A stretch of 64,000 nt of DNA, taken from NCBI GenBank assembly GCA_003013855.2, contig ML058343.1, forward strand, positions 558,001 to 622,000. The letters are read 5' to 3'. The notes beneath the pieces are model-generated. The model ran no database searches. It had not been told where the DNA came from and saw nothing but the letters and a program-made list of their open reading frames with translations. Every line of letters begins with the position of its first letter. Position 1 is the first letter of the stretch. Position numbers and translations under genes: made by a program. Shown in pieces: positions 1 to 11,580 of the stretch. Origin of the DNA: Liriodendron chinense. Its lineage: Eukaryota; Streptophyta; Magnoliopsida; Magnoliales; Magnoliaceae.

Positions 1-3000
1 AAGGTACAGCAGAGCCTCTGCGTCATAGTCTTACGAGGTTACTGACCCTGAGATTGGTTGTTTGATGTTTTTTCGGATCACTCAAGGAGTACTTGTTTCA
101 CTTGACTGTCAAAGTGGTTAGCTGCCCTGCGTCATGTAGTCATACGGGAGTCCACTACGCCGACTTGGAATCAGTCAAGGTACTTCAGGCATCCACGCCT
201 AGGTATGTGCGGGTGGACTCTTTCCGCCCGATTTGCTTGTTTTGATGCTTGGTTTGCAATTCATTCTTTCCTAGAATGTAGTCTGGAATCTTTGTTTTCC
301 TTTGTATTTGAGTCAGTTGATTGTTTAGAGATTGATAACTCTCACATACCGCGGGAGTTTGGAGAAAACGTTGCGATTGTCCCTGCAGTGTGCTTCAACC
401 TGGGTACTCAATCGCAACCCTTCCATTCCCGATCGGTACTAACACCGGAAAGGTACAGCAGAGCCTCTGCGTCATAGTCTTATGAGGTTACTGACCCTGA
501 GATTGATTGTTTGATGTTTTCCCGGATCACTCCTGGAGTACTTGTTTCGCTTGACTGTCAAAGTGGTTAGCTGCCCTGTGTCATGTAGTCTTACGGGAGT
601 CCACTACGCCGACTTGGAATCAGTCAAGGTACTTCAGGCATCCACGCCTAGGTATGTGCGGGTGGACTCTTTCCACCCGATTTGCTGGTTTTGATGCGAG
701 GTTTGCAATTCATTCTTTCCTAGATTGTGGTATGGAATCTTTGTTTTCCTTTGTATTTGAGTCAGTTGATTGTTTAGAGATTGATAACTCTCACATACCG
801 CGGGAGTTTGGAGAAAACGTTGCGATTGTCCCTGCAGTGTGCTGCAACCTGGGTACTCAATCGCAACCCTTCCATTCCCGATCGGTACTAACACCGGAAA
901 GGTACAGCAGAGCCTCTGCGTCATATTCTTACGAGGTTACTGACCCTGAGATTGATTGTTTGATGTTTTTCCGGATCACTCCAGGAGTACTTGTTTCGCT
1001 TGACTGTCAAAGTGGTTAGCTGCCCTGTGTCATGTAGTCTTAAGGGAGTCCACTACGCCGACTTGGAATCAGTCAAGGTACTTCCGACATCCACGCCTAG
1101 GTATGTGCAGGTGGACTCTTTTCACCCGATTTGCTGGTTTTGATGCTTGGTTTGAAATTCATTCTTTCCCAGATTGTGGTCTGGAATCTTTGATTTTCTT
1201 TATATCTGAGTCAGTTGATTGTTTGGAAATTGATAACTCGCAAATATCGCGGGAGTTTGGAGAAAACGTTGCGATTGTCCCTATAGTGTGCTGCAACCTG
1301 GGTACTCAATCACAACCCTTCCATTCCTGATCGGTACTAATACCGGAAAGGTACAGCAGAGCCTCTGCGTCATAGTCTTACGAGGTTACTGACCCTGAGA
1401 TTGGTTGTTTGATGTTTTTTTGGATCACTCCAGGAGTACTTGTTTCGCTTGACTGTCAAAGTGGTTAGCTGCCCTGCGTCATGTAGTCATACGGGAGTCC
1501 ACTACGCCGACTTGGAATCAGTCAAGGTACTTCAGCCATCCACACCTAGGTATGTGCGGGTGGACTCTTTCCACCCGATTTGCTGGTTTTGTGAATTGGT
1601 TTGCAATTCATTCTTTCATAGATTGTGGTCTGGAATCTTTGTTTTCCTTTGCATCTGAGTCATTTGATTGTTTGGAGATTGATAACTCGCACATACCGCG
1701 GGAGTTTGGAGAAAACCTTGCGATTGTACCTGCACTGTGCTGCAACCTGGGTGCTCAATCGCAACCCTTCCATTCCCGATCGGTACTAACACCGAAAAGG
1801 TGCAGCAGAGCCTCTGCGTCATAGTCTTACGAGGTTTCTGGCCCTGAGATTGATTGTTTGATGTTTTCCCGGATCACTCCAGGAGTACTTGTTTCGCTTG
1901 ACTGTCAAAGTGGTTAGCTGCCCTGCGTCATGTAGTCTTACGGGAGTCCACTACGCCGACTTGGAATCAGTCAAGGTGCTTCAGGCATCCACGCCCAGGT
2001 ATTTGCGGGTGGACTCTTTCCACCTGATTTGCTGGTTTTAATGCGTGGTTTGCAATTCATTCTTTCCTAGATTGTGGTCTGGAATCTTTGTTTTCCTTTG
2101 TATCTGAGTCAATTGATTGTTTGGAGATTGATAACTCGCATATACCGCGGGAGTTTGGAGAAAACGTTGCGATTGTACCTGCAGTGTGCTGCAACTTGGG
2201 TACTCAATCGCAACACTTCCATTCCTGATCGGTACTAACACCGGAAAGGTACAGCCGAGCCTCTGCGTCATAGTCTTACGAGGTTACTGACCCTGAGATT
2301 GATTGTTTGATGTTTTCACGGATCACTCCAGGAGTACTTGTTTCGCTTGACTGTTAAAGTGGTTAGCTGCCCTGCGTCATGTAGGCTTACGGGAGTCCAC
2401 TACGCCGACTTGGAATCAGTTAAGGTACTTCATGCATCCACGCCTAGGTATGTGCGGGTGGACTCTTTCCACCCGATTTGCTGGTTTTGACGCTTGGTTT
2501 GCAATTCATTCTTTCCTAGATTGTGGTCTGAAATCTTTGTTTTCCTTTGTATCTGAGTCAGTTGATTGTTTGGAGATTGATAACTCGCACATACCGCGGG
2601 AGTTTGGAGAAAACGTTGCGATTGTACCTGCAGTGTGCTGCAACCTGGGTACTCAATCGCAACACTTCCATTCCAGATCGGTACTAACACCGGAAAGGTA
2701 CAGCAGAACCTCTGCGCCATAGTCTTACGAGGTTACTGACCCTGAGATTGATTGTTTGATGTTTTTCCGGATCACTCCTGGAGTACTAGTTTTGCTTGAC
2801 TGTCAAAGTGGTTAGCTGCCCTGCGTCATGTAGTCTTACGGGAGTCCACTACGCCGACTTGGAATCCGTCAAGGTGCATCAGGCATCCACACCTAGGTAT
2901 GTGTGGGTGGACTCTTTCCACCCGATTTGCTGGTTTTGATGCTTGGTTTGCAATTCATTCTTCCCTAGATTGTGGTCTGGAATCTTTGTTTTCCTTTGTA

Positions 3001-6000
3001 TCTGAGTCAGTTGATTGTTTAGAGATTGATAACTCTCACATACCGCGGGAGTTTGGAGAAAACGTTGCGATTGTACCTGCAGTGTGCTGAAACCTGGGTA
3101 CTCAATCGCAACCCTTCCATTCCCGATCGGTACTAACACCAGAAAGGTAAAGCAGATCCTCTACGTCATAGTCTTACAAGGTTACTGACTCTGAGATTGA
3201 TTGTTTGATGTTTTCCATGATCACTCTAGGAGTAGTTGTTTCGCTTGACTGTCAAAGTGGTTAGCTGCCCTGCGTCATGTAGTCTTACGGGAGTCCACTA
3301 CGCCGACTTGGAATCAGTTAAGATACATCAGGCATCCACGCCTAGGTATGTGCGGGTGGACTCTTTCCACCCGATTTGCTGGTTTTGATGCGAGGTTTGC
3401 AATTCATTCTTTCCTAGATTGTGGTATGGAATCTTTGTTTTCCTTTGTATTTGAGTCAGTTGATTGTTTAGAGATTGATAACTCTCACATACCGCGGGAG
3501 TTTGGAGAAAACGTTGCGATTGTCCCTGCAGTGTGCTGCAACCTGGGTACTCAATCGCAACCCTTCCATTCCCGATCGGTACTAACACCGGAAAGGTACA
3601 GCAGAGCCTCTGCGTCATAGTCTTACGAGGTTACTGACCCTGAGATTGATTGTTTGATGTTTTTTCGGATCACTCCAGGAGTACTTGTTTCGCTTGACTG
3701 TCAAAGTGGTTAGCTGCCCTGTGTCATGTAGTCTTAAGGGAGTCCACTACGCCAACTTGGAATCAGTCAAGGTACTTCCGACATCCACGCCTAGGTATGT
3801 GCAGGTGGACTCTTTTCACCCGATTTGCTGGTTTTGATGCTTGGTTTGAAATTCATTCTTTCCCAGATTGTGGTCTGGAATCTTTGTTTTCCTTTATATC
3901 TGAGTCAGTTGATTGTTTGGAAATTGATAACTCGCAAATATCGCGGGAGTTTGGAGAAAACGTTGCGATTGTCCCTGTAGTGTGCTGCAACCTGGGTACT
4001 CAATCGCAACCCTTCCATTCCTGATCGGTACTAATACCGGAAAGGTACAGCAGAGCCTCTGCGTCATAGTCTTACGAGGTTACTGACCCTGAGATTGGTT
4101 GTTTGATGTTTTTTCGGATCACTCCAGGAGTACTTGTTTCGCTTGACTGTCAAAGTGGTTAGCTGCCCTGCGTCATGTAGTCATACGGGAGTCCACTACG
4201 CCGACTTGGAATCAGTCAAGGTACTTCAGGCATCCACACCTAGGTATGTGCGGGTGGACTCTTTCCACCCGATTTGCTGGTTTTGATGATTGGTTTGCAA
4301 TTCATTCTTTCATAGATTGTGGTCTGGAATCTTTGTTTTCCTTTGCATCTGAGTCATTTGATTGTTTGGAGATTGATAACTCGCACATACCGCGGGAGTT
4401 TGGAGAAAACCTTGCGATTGTACCTGCACTGTGCTGCAACCTGGGTGCTCAATCGCAACCCTTCCATTCCCGATCGGTACTAACACCGAAAAGGTGCAGC
4501 AGAGCCTCTGCGTCATAGTCTTACGAGGTTTCTGGCCCTGAGATTGATTGTTTGATGTTTTCCCGGATCACTCCAGGAGTACTTGTTTCGCTTGACTGTC
4601 AAAGTGGTTAGCTGCCCTGCGTCATGTAGTCTTACGGGAGTCCACTACGCCGACTTGGAATCAGTCAAGGTGCTTCAGGCATCCATGCCCAGGTATTTGC
4701 GGGTGGACTCTTTCCACCTGATTTGCTGGTTTTAATGCGTGGTTTGCAATTCATTCTTTCCTAGATTGTGGTCTGAAATCTTTGTTTTCCTTTGTATCTG
4801 AGTCAATTGATTGTTTGGAGATTGATAACTCGCATATACCGCGGGAGTTTGGTGAAAACGTTGCGATTGTACCTGCAGTGTGCTGCAACTTGGGTACTCA
4901 ATCGCAACACTTCCATTCCTGATCGGTACTAACACCGGAAAGGTACAGCCGAGCCTCTGCGTCATAGTCTTACGAGGTTACTGACCCTGAGATTGGTTGT
5001 TTGATGTTTTTTTGGATCACTCCAGGAGTACTTGTTTCGCTTGACTGTCAAAGTGGTTAGCTGCCCTGCGTCATGTAGGCTTACGGGAGTCCACTACGCC
5101 GACTTGGAATCAGTTAAGGTACTTCAGGCATCCACGCCTAGGTATGTGCGGGTGGACTCTTTCCACCCGATTTGCTAGTTTTGATGCTTGGTTTGCAATT
5201 CATTCTTTCCTAGATTGTGGTCTGGAATCTTTGTTTTCCTTTGTATCTGAGTCAGTTGATTGTTTGGAGATTGATAACTCGCACATACCGCGGGAGTTTG
5301 GAGAAAATGTTGCGATTGTACCTGCAGTGTGCTGCAACCTGGGTACTCAATCGCACCCCTTCCATTCCAGATCGGTACTAACACCGGAAAGGTACAGCAG
5401 AACCTCTGCGCCATAGTCTTACGAGGTTACTGACCCTGAGATTGATTGTTTGATGTTTTTCCGGATCACTCCTGGAGTACTTGTTTTGCTTGACTGTCAA
5501 AGTGGTTAGCTGCCCTGCGTCATGTAGTCTTACGGGAGTCCACTACGCCGACTTGGAATCCGTCAAGGTGCTTCAGGCATCCACACCTAGGTATGTGTGG
5601 GTGTACTCTTTCCACCCGATTTGCTGGTTTTGATGCTTGGTTTGCAATTCATTCTTTCCTAGATTGTGGTCTGGAATCTTTGTTTTCCTTTGTATCTGAG
5701 TCAGTTGATTGTTTAGAGATTGATAACTCTCACATACCGCGGGAGTTTGGAGAAAACGTTGCGATTGTACCTGCAGTGTGCTGCAACCTGGGTACTCAAT
5801 CGCAACCCTTCCATTCCCGATCGGTACTAACACCAGAAAGGTAAAGCAGATCCTCTACGTCATAGTCTTACAAGGTTACTGACTCTGAGATTGATTGTTT
5901 GATGTTTTCCATGATCACTCTAGGAGTAGTTGTTTCGCTTGACTGTCAAAGTGGTTAGCTGCCCTGCGTCATGTAGTCTTACGGGAGTCCACTACGCCGA

Positions 6001-8800
6001 CTTGGAATCAGTTAAGATACATCAGGCATCCACGCCTAGGTATGTGCGGGTGGACTCTTTCCACCCGATTTGCTGGTTTTGATGCGAGGTTTGCAATTCA
6101 TTCTTTCCTAGATTGTGGTATGGAATCTTTGTTTTCCTTTGTATTTGAGTCAGTTGATTGTTTAGAGATTGATAACTCTCACATACCGCGGGAGTTTGGA
6201 GAAAACGTTGCGATTGTCCCTGCAGTGTGCTGCAACCTGGGTACTCAATCGCAACCCTTCCATTCCCGATCGGTACTAACACCGGAAAGGTACAGCAGAG
6301 CCTCTGCGTCATAGTCTTACGAGGTTACTGACCCTGAGATTGATTGTTTGATGTTTTTCCGGATCACTCCAGGAGTACTTGTTTCGCTTGACTGTCAAAG
6401 TGGTTAGCTGCCCTGTGTCATGTATTCTTACGGGAGTCCACTACGCCGACTTGGAATCAGTCAAGGTACTTCCGACATCCACGCCTAGGTATGTGCAGGT
6501 GGACTCTTTTCACCCGATTTGCTGGTTTTGATGCTTGGTTTGAAATTCATTCTTTCCCAGATTGTGGTCTGGAATCTTTGTTTTCCTTTATATCTGAGTC
6601 AGTTGAATGTTTGGAAATTGATAACTCGCAAATATCGCGGGAGTTTGGAGAAAACGTTGCGATTGTCCCTGTAGTGTGCTGCAACCTGGGTACTCAATCG
6701 CAACCCTTTAATTCCTGATCAGTACTCATACCGGAAAGGTACAGCAGAGACTCTGCGTCATAGTCTTACGAGGTTACTGACCCTGAGATTGGTTGTTTGT
6801 TGTTTTTTCGGATCACTCCAGGAGTACTTGTTTCGCTTGACTGTCAAAGTGGTTAGCTGCCCTGCGTCATGTAGTCATACGGGAGTCCACTACGCCGACT
6901 TGGAATCAGTCAAGGTACTTCAGGCATCCACACCTAGGTATGTGCGGGTGGACTCTTTCCACCCGATTTGCTGGTTTTGATGATTGGTTTGCAATTCATT
7001 CTTTCATAGATTGTGGTCTGGAATCTTTGTTTTCCTTTGCATCTGAGTCATTTGATTGTTTGGAGATTGATAACTCGCACATACCGCGGGAGTTTGGAGA
7101 AAACCTTGCGATTGTACCAGCACTGTGCTGCAACCTGGGTGCTCAATCGCAACCCTTCCATTCCCGATCGGTACTAACACCGAAATGGTGCAGCAGAGCC
7201 TCTGCGTCATAGTCTTACGAGGTTTCTGGCTTTGAGATTGATTGTTTGATGTTTTCCCGGATCACTCCAGGAGTACTTGTTTCGCTTGACTGTCAAAGTG
7301 GTTAGCTGCCCTGCGTCATGTAGTCTTACGGGAGTCCACTACGCCGACTTGGAATCAGTCAAGGTGCTTCAGGCATCCACGCCCAGGTATTTGCGGGTGG
7401 ACTCTTTCCACCTGATTTGCTGGTTTTAATGCGTGGTTTGCAATTCATTCTTTCCTAGATTGTGGTCTGGAATCTTTGTTTTCCTTTGTATCTGAGTCAA
7501 TTGATTGTTTGGAGATTGATAACTCGCATATACCGCAGGAGTTTAGTGAAAACGTTGCGATTGTACCTGCAGTGTGCTGCAACTTGGGTACTCAATCGCA
7601 ACACTTCCATTCCTGATCGGTACTAACACCGGAAAGGTACAGCCGAGCCTCTGCGTCATAGTCTTACAAGGTTACTGACCCTGAGATTGATTGTTTGATG
7701 TTTTCACGGATCACTCCAGGAGTACTTGTTTCGCTTGACTGTCAAAGTGGTTAGCTGCCCTGCGTCATGTAGGCTTACGGGAGTCCACTACGCCGACTTG
7801 GAATCAGTTAAGGTACTTCAGGCATCCACGCCTAGGTATGTGCGGGTGGACTCTTTCCACCCGATTTGCTGGTTTTGATGCTTGGTTTGCAATTCATTCT
7901 TTCCTAGAATGTAGTCTGGAATCTTTGTTTTCCTTTGTATCTGAGTCAGTTGATTGTTTGGAGATTGATAACTCGCACATACCGCGGGAGTTTGGAGAAA
8001 ACATTGCGATTGTACCTGCAGTGTGCTGCAACCTGGGTACTCAATCGCACCCCTTCCATTCCAGATCGGTACTAACACCGGAAAGGTACAGCAGAACCTC
8101 TGCACCATAGTCTTACGAGGTTACTGACCCTGAGATTGATTGTTTGATGTTTTTCCGGATCACTCCTGGAGTACTTGTTTTGCTTGACTGTCAAAGTGGT
8201 TAGCTGCCCTGCGTCATGTAGTCTTACGGGAGTCCACTACGCCGACTTGGAATCCGTCAAGGAGCTTCAGGCATCCACACCTAGGTATGTGTGGGTGGAC
8301 TCTTTCCACCCGATTTGCTGGTTTTTATGCGAGGTTTGCAATTCATTCTTTTCTAGATTGTGGTCTGGAATCTTTGTTTTCCTTTGTATCTGAGTCAATT
8401 GATTGTTTGGAGATTGATAACTCGCATATACCGCGGGAGTTTGGAGAAAACGTTGCGATTGTACCTGCAGTGTGCTGCAGCCTGTGTACTCAATCGTAAT
8501 CCTTCCATTCTCGATCGGTACTAACACCGGAAAGGTACAGCAGAGCCTCTGCATCATAGTCTTACGAGGTTACTGACCCTGAGATTGATTGTTTGATGTT
8601 TTTCCGGATCACTCCAGGAGTACTTGTTTCGCTTGACTGTCAAAGTGGTTAGGTTCCCTACGTCATGTAGTCTTACGGGAGTCCACTACGCCGACTTGGA
8701 ATCAGTCAAGGTACTTCAGGCGTCCACGCCTAGGTATGTGTGGGTGGACTCTTTCCATCAGATCTTCTAATTTTGATACTTGGGTTACAATTCATCATTT
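1..8800. repeat. Satellite array, 449 bp monomer
   Basis: Twenty head-to-tail copies of a 449 bp unit. Taking AAGGTACAGCAG as the start, units begin at 1, 450, 899, 1348 and so on, every 449 bp without a single net indel up to 8532. The last unit loses similarity between about 8755 and 8800, which marks the array edge. The left edge lies outside the window. Monomers differ by several percent, but copies six units apart are almost identical. The sequence does not resemble 5S rRNA and contains no recognisable coding domain. Open frames of about 90 codons occur on both strands, but 449 is not a multiple of 3, so they do not run through neighbouring units. It could be centromeric, subtelomeric or interstitial; the sequence alone does not decide. 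Confidence 0.97.
650..8310. repeat. Six-monomer higher-order repeat (2694 bp)
   Basis: Monomer variants recur in a fixed order with a period of 6 x 449 = 2694 bp. The variant with a GCGAGG change starts its diagnostic block at 654, 3348 and 6042. A GTGCAGG variant lies at 1103, 3797 and 6491, a GATGATT or GTGAATT variant at 1552, 4246 and 6940, and a TATTTGCGGG variant near 2001, 4695 and 7389. About 2.8 copies are present. Outside roughly 650-8310 the outer monomers no longer match the class predicted by the period. This hierarchy implies that a whole hexamer was amplified, not single monomers. Confidence 0.9.
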
Positions 8801-9060
8801 CCACCTGGTCAAATGGTTTCATTAACCGAGCCTTTTGGCTTTCTTCTTTTCGTATCTTGGCATGTTGTACGACCGCATTGACACTGGAGTTCTGTTCGAC
8901 CGTACTCTGAGTGGATTGGATCCGATGATCTCCGGGGAAACCGCGAGACATCGGATCTTATTTGATTTTTTGCGTCGGCTCCTACCCAGAGATATGGAAG
9001 ATCTCTCTGTGTTTTGGAGGCCGAACGCTCTACTGGGAAAATATTTTTGGATTTTGAAAA

Positions 9061-9187
9061 GATACCCACTCTGGGGAGTGATACTCCGTGGGGTTTTTAT
9101 TTGCAAAATAGGAAAACATATTTTTTTAGATTTTTGAGAAGATACCCACTCTGGGGAGTGATACTCCGTGGGGTTTTTATTTGCAAA
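9061..9187. repeat. Direct repeat with hairpin, 80 bp period
   Basis: A 47 bp sequence starting GATACCCACTCTGG is present at 9061 and again at 9141 with no difference that I can see. Each copy can fold: CCCAC pairs with GTGGG, and inside it GGAGT pairs with ACTCC across a GAT loop. The spacer is T/A-rich. Function unknown. Confidence 0.85.
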
Positions 9188-9911
9188 TATAATATTTTTT
9201 ATCTTTTTGAAGAGAAAATCTGGGTTGCACGCGCCTCCACTAGGGATGCCTGTGGGGTCTTTGGCTAACAGACTTTTATTTTGAAAGCAGGTAAACATGA
9301 TGATTTGATGCGATGCATGTAGATGCATGGAGATGCATATTTGCTGAGGGATGTATGGTTTGGCTCATTCTCTTTCAGTTCGATGATTTTGCTTTTACTG
9401 GAGATGCAGAGAATTTTTGAGCTTATTGCTTGCAGGGTTGTGCTCCCCTGGGGATTTTCTTTTTGATACGGATGTTTGGTCAGCGAGTTGGTCAAGATCC
9501 TGACTCGTGGTCGATCAGGTCCATCGTCCCAAGATGCTGTTTCTTTGCTAATGGGAATGGATGGAGGATATTATCAGACTTCAAGATGTTCTTCTGTGAA
9601 TGAATGTGATTGAGACGGTGCTTGGTCGCCAGTTTTGGTCAAGATTCCAATTTGCGAGCGATCGGATCTGTCATCCCAAAATGTGGAATGAGTGAGCAGA
9701 GTGCAGTGCTGGGGATAGTGACAATTTTTTGTGATTTTTGCAAATATGTGGGCCGAATCTTCTACCTGAGTAGTCAGGACGGAGATTGGTTATTGGAAAC
9801 AAAGGAAATATTTTTGTGATTTTGCAGATATTTGATTCGAAAGCAAGGGAAATGTTTTTTGTGATTTTGAAAATATTTGATTTGAAAGCAAGGGAAATAT
9901 TTTTGTGATTT

Positions 9912-10410
9912 TTAAAAGGTGATTTTGCAATGTTTTGGTATTTTGTGATTTTTCTGAAATGCAGGGAAAAGGTATGGAATTTTCATCAACTTCCAGCTTC
10001 TACTGCTGGTAATGCACCCGATCCATTTTACGTCAGCGAGCAAGACGAATCTCACATAGTTAAGTGCCGTAGTTTTACATCTTCGAATGAGGGGATTTTG
10101 AGGGTTTTCAGTTAACACACCCACAAAGTTGCCTGTTCCTGATGTGTAATGCACATAGACCACGTATCGTCCGACGGACTCCTTCGGCCACAAAATGAGC
10201 CACATCCTCACATTTCCCTTTGTCAATCCAGTTTGGGGCCTTATGCTGCTCACAATTCCGTGAGGGTGCGCTTCACCTCCCAACTGCCTTAATCCCCTTC
10301 ATGAGTTTTAGGAACAGGGAACATCCGTTAGATTCAACAGCGACTTCTAAATCAAGGTTGTCTATCACGGTGCGTTCAACACAAACAGGGTTACGGAGTT
10401 CTGCCCGCCT
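9912..10410 (-). other. Unrecognised coding-like stretch
   Basis: On the minus strand an open frame of 123 codons (9912-10283) runs out of a second open frame of about 45 codons upstream (to about 10410). The two are offset by one reading-frame change near 10285. The composition (VRMWLILWPKE, GRYVVYVHYTS) looks more protein-like than the surrounding noise, but I recognise no family. It may be a decayed exon or chance. No promoter or splice sites were identified. Confidence 0.25.
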
Positions 10411-10499
10411 CAGTCCTTACCTGTTTTAGAAGATTTCGGACACCCATACGATCAAGTGTCAGCCATGTCCAGAACAGGTTAGGAAAGAAAGCTCCCGAG

Positions 10500-11580
10500 A
10501 AATTAATCCCAGTGTAGTTTTAGGTCTCTGGACCGCTGGGGATGAATTTGTGCAGTTGAAATTGATGGTGAATTTTTTTTTTTTTTTGTTTCTATTTTGG
10601 AAAAGTTCCAGACTTCAACTCGAGTGGTCGAGATTGATACTAGTTTTTAGGGAAAGCTTAAAATCTTTTTGGTATTTTTAAAATGATCCGGGTTATCGAA
10701 CCTTGGTCCGAGCGGTCGAGGCCGATGTCGGTTTTTTATTAAAAGCAAGCAAGGTCCCCCGAGAAATTAATCCCAGTGTAGTTTAAGGTCTTCGGACCAA
10801 GAATATGTACAGAACAGGGCAAACACTTTTTTTATTTTTTTGAAATGATCCAGGTCATCAGATCTTGGTTCGAACGGTTGGGATCGATGCCGGTTTTTAT
10901 TAAAAGTCTCTCGGGATATTGATCACGACGTAGTTTAAGGTCTTCGGACCAAAAATTTTGTACAAGCGGGGTATGAAAATGCAAATATATATATATATAT
11001 ATATTTATAAAATGTCCGGTGTCGTCGGATCTCGATTTGAACGATCAAGACCGCTACCGATTTTTATTGAAAATCTCTCGGGATCTTGATCCCGACGTAG
11101 TTTAAGGTCTTCGGACCCAAAACTTTACAAGCGAGGGTTGGAAATGCATAGATATATTTTTTTGTTTGTAGAAAATTGTCCGGAGTCATCGGATCTTGAT
11201 TCGAACGATCAAGACCGATGACGGTTTTTATTAAAAGTCCCTCGGGATCTTGATCCCGACGTAGTTTAAGGTCTTCGGACCAAAAACTTTGTACATGCTG
11301 AACGTACATTTTTTTTCTTTATCCAGGTCATCAGATCTTGGCCTGAACAGCTGGGATCGATGCCTATTTTTATTGAAAGTCCCTCGAGATCTTGATCCCG
11401 GCGTAGTTTAAGGTCTTCGGACCAAAAACTTTGTACATGCTGAACGTACATTTTTTTTTTATCCAGGTCATCAGATCTTGGCCTGAACAGCTGGGATCGA
11501 TGCCTGTTTTTATTGAAAGTCCCTTGGGATCTTGATCCTGACGTAGTTTAAGGTCTTCGGACCAAAAACTTTGTACAGTA
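10500..11580. repeat. Degenerate tandem repeat, 140-167 bp period
   Basis: The phrase TTTAAGGTCTTCGGACC recurs at 10782, 10934, 11101, 11265, 11407 and 11547, with a diverged copy near 10515. Spacings are 152, 167, 164, 142 and 140 bp. Each unit also has a CAGATCTTGG or GGATCTTGAT-like block, a T-run and a Y-rich stretch. Two units carry the exact inverted repeat TCGGGATC-TT-GATCCCGA (11078-11095 and 11242-11259); others carry decayed versions. Open frames on the minus strand repeat with the unit and are not genes. Confidence 0.9.
10985..11004. repeat. (AT)10 microsatellite
   Basis: Simple AT dinucleotide run inside the degenerate tandem repeat. Confidence 0.95.

Larger units (their letters stand above)
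8801..10480. other. Unassigned intergenic DNA beside the satellite
   Basis: I recognise no gene here. The short open frames overlap each other on both strands and show no domain. The stretch contains an 80 bp spaced direct repeat (9061-9187), T-rich tracts, and a near-repeat of GCAAGGGAAAT near 9845 and 9890. A minus-strand coding-like stretch at 9912-10410 is listed separately. Confidence 0.5.

Noticed and set aside
205..8557. Open frames of 60-121 codons in the satellite as protein genes
   Set aside because: They repeat with the 449 bp unit, overlap on both strands, cannot pass between units (449 is not divisible by 3) and show no domain.
1..8800. 5S or other rDNA array
   Set aside because: The period could fit, but the monomer lacks the conserved 5S gene sequence and internal promoter boxes as I know them.
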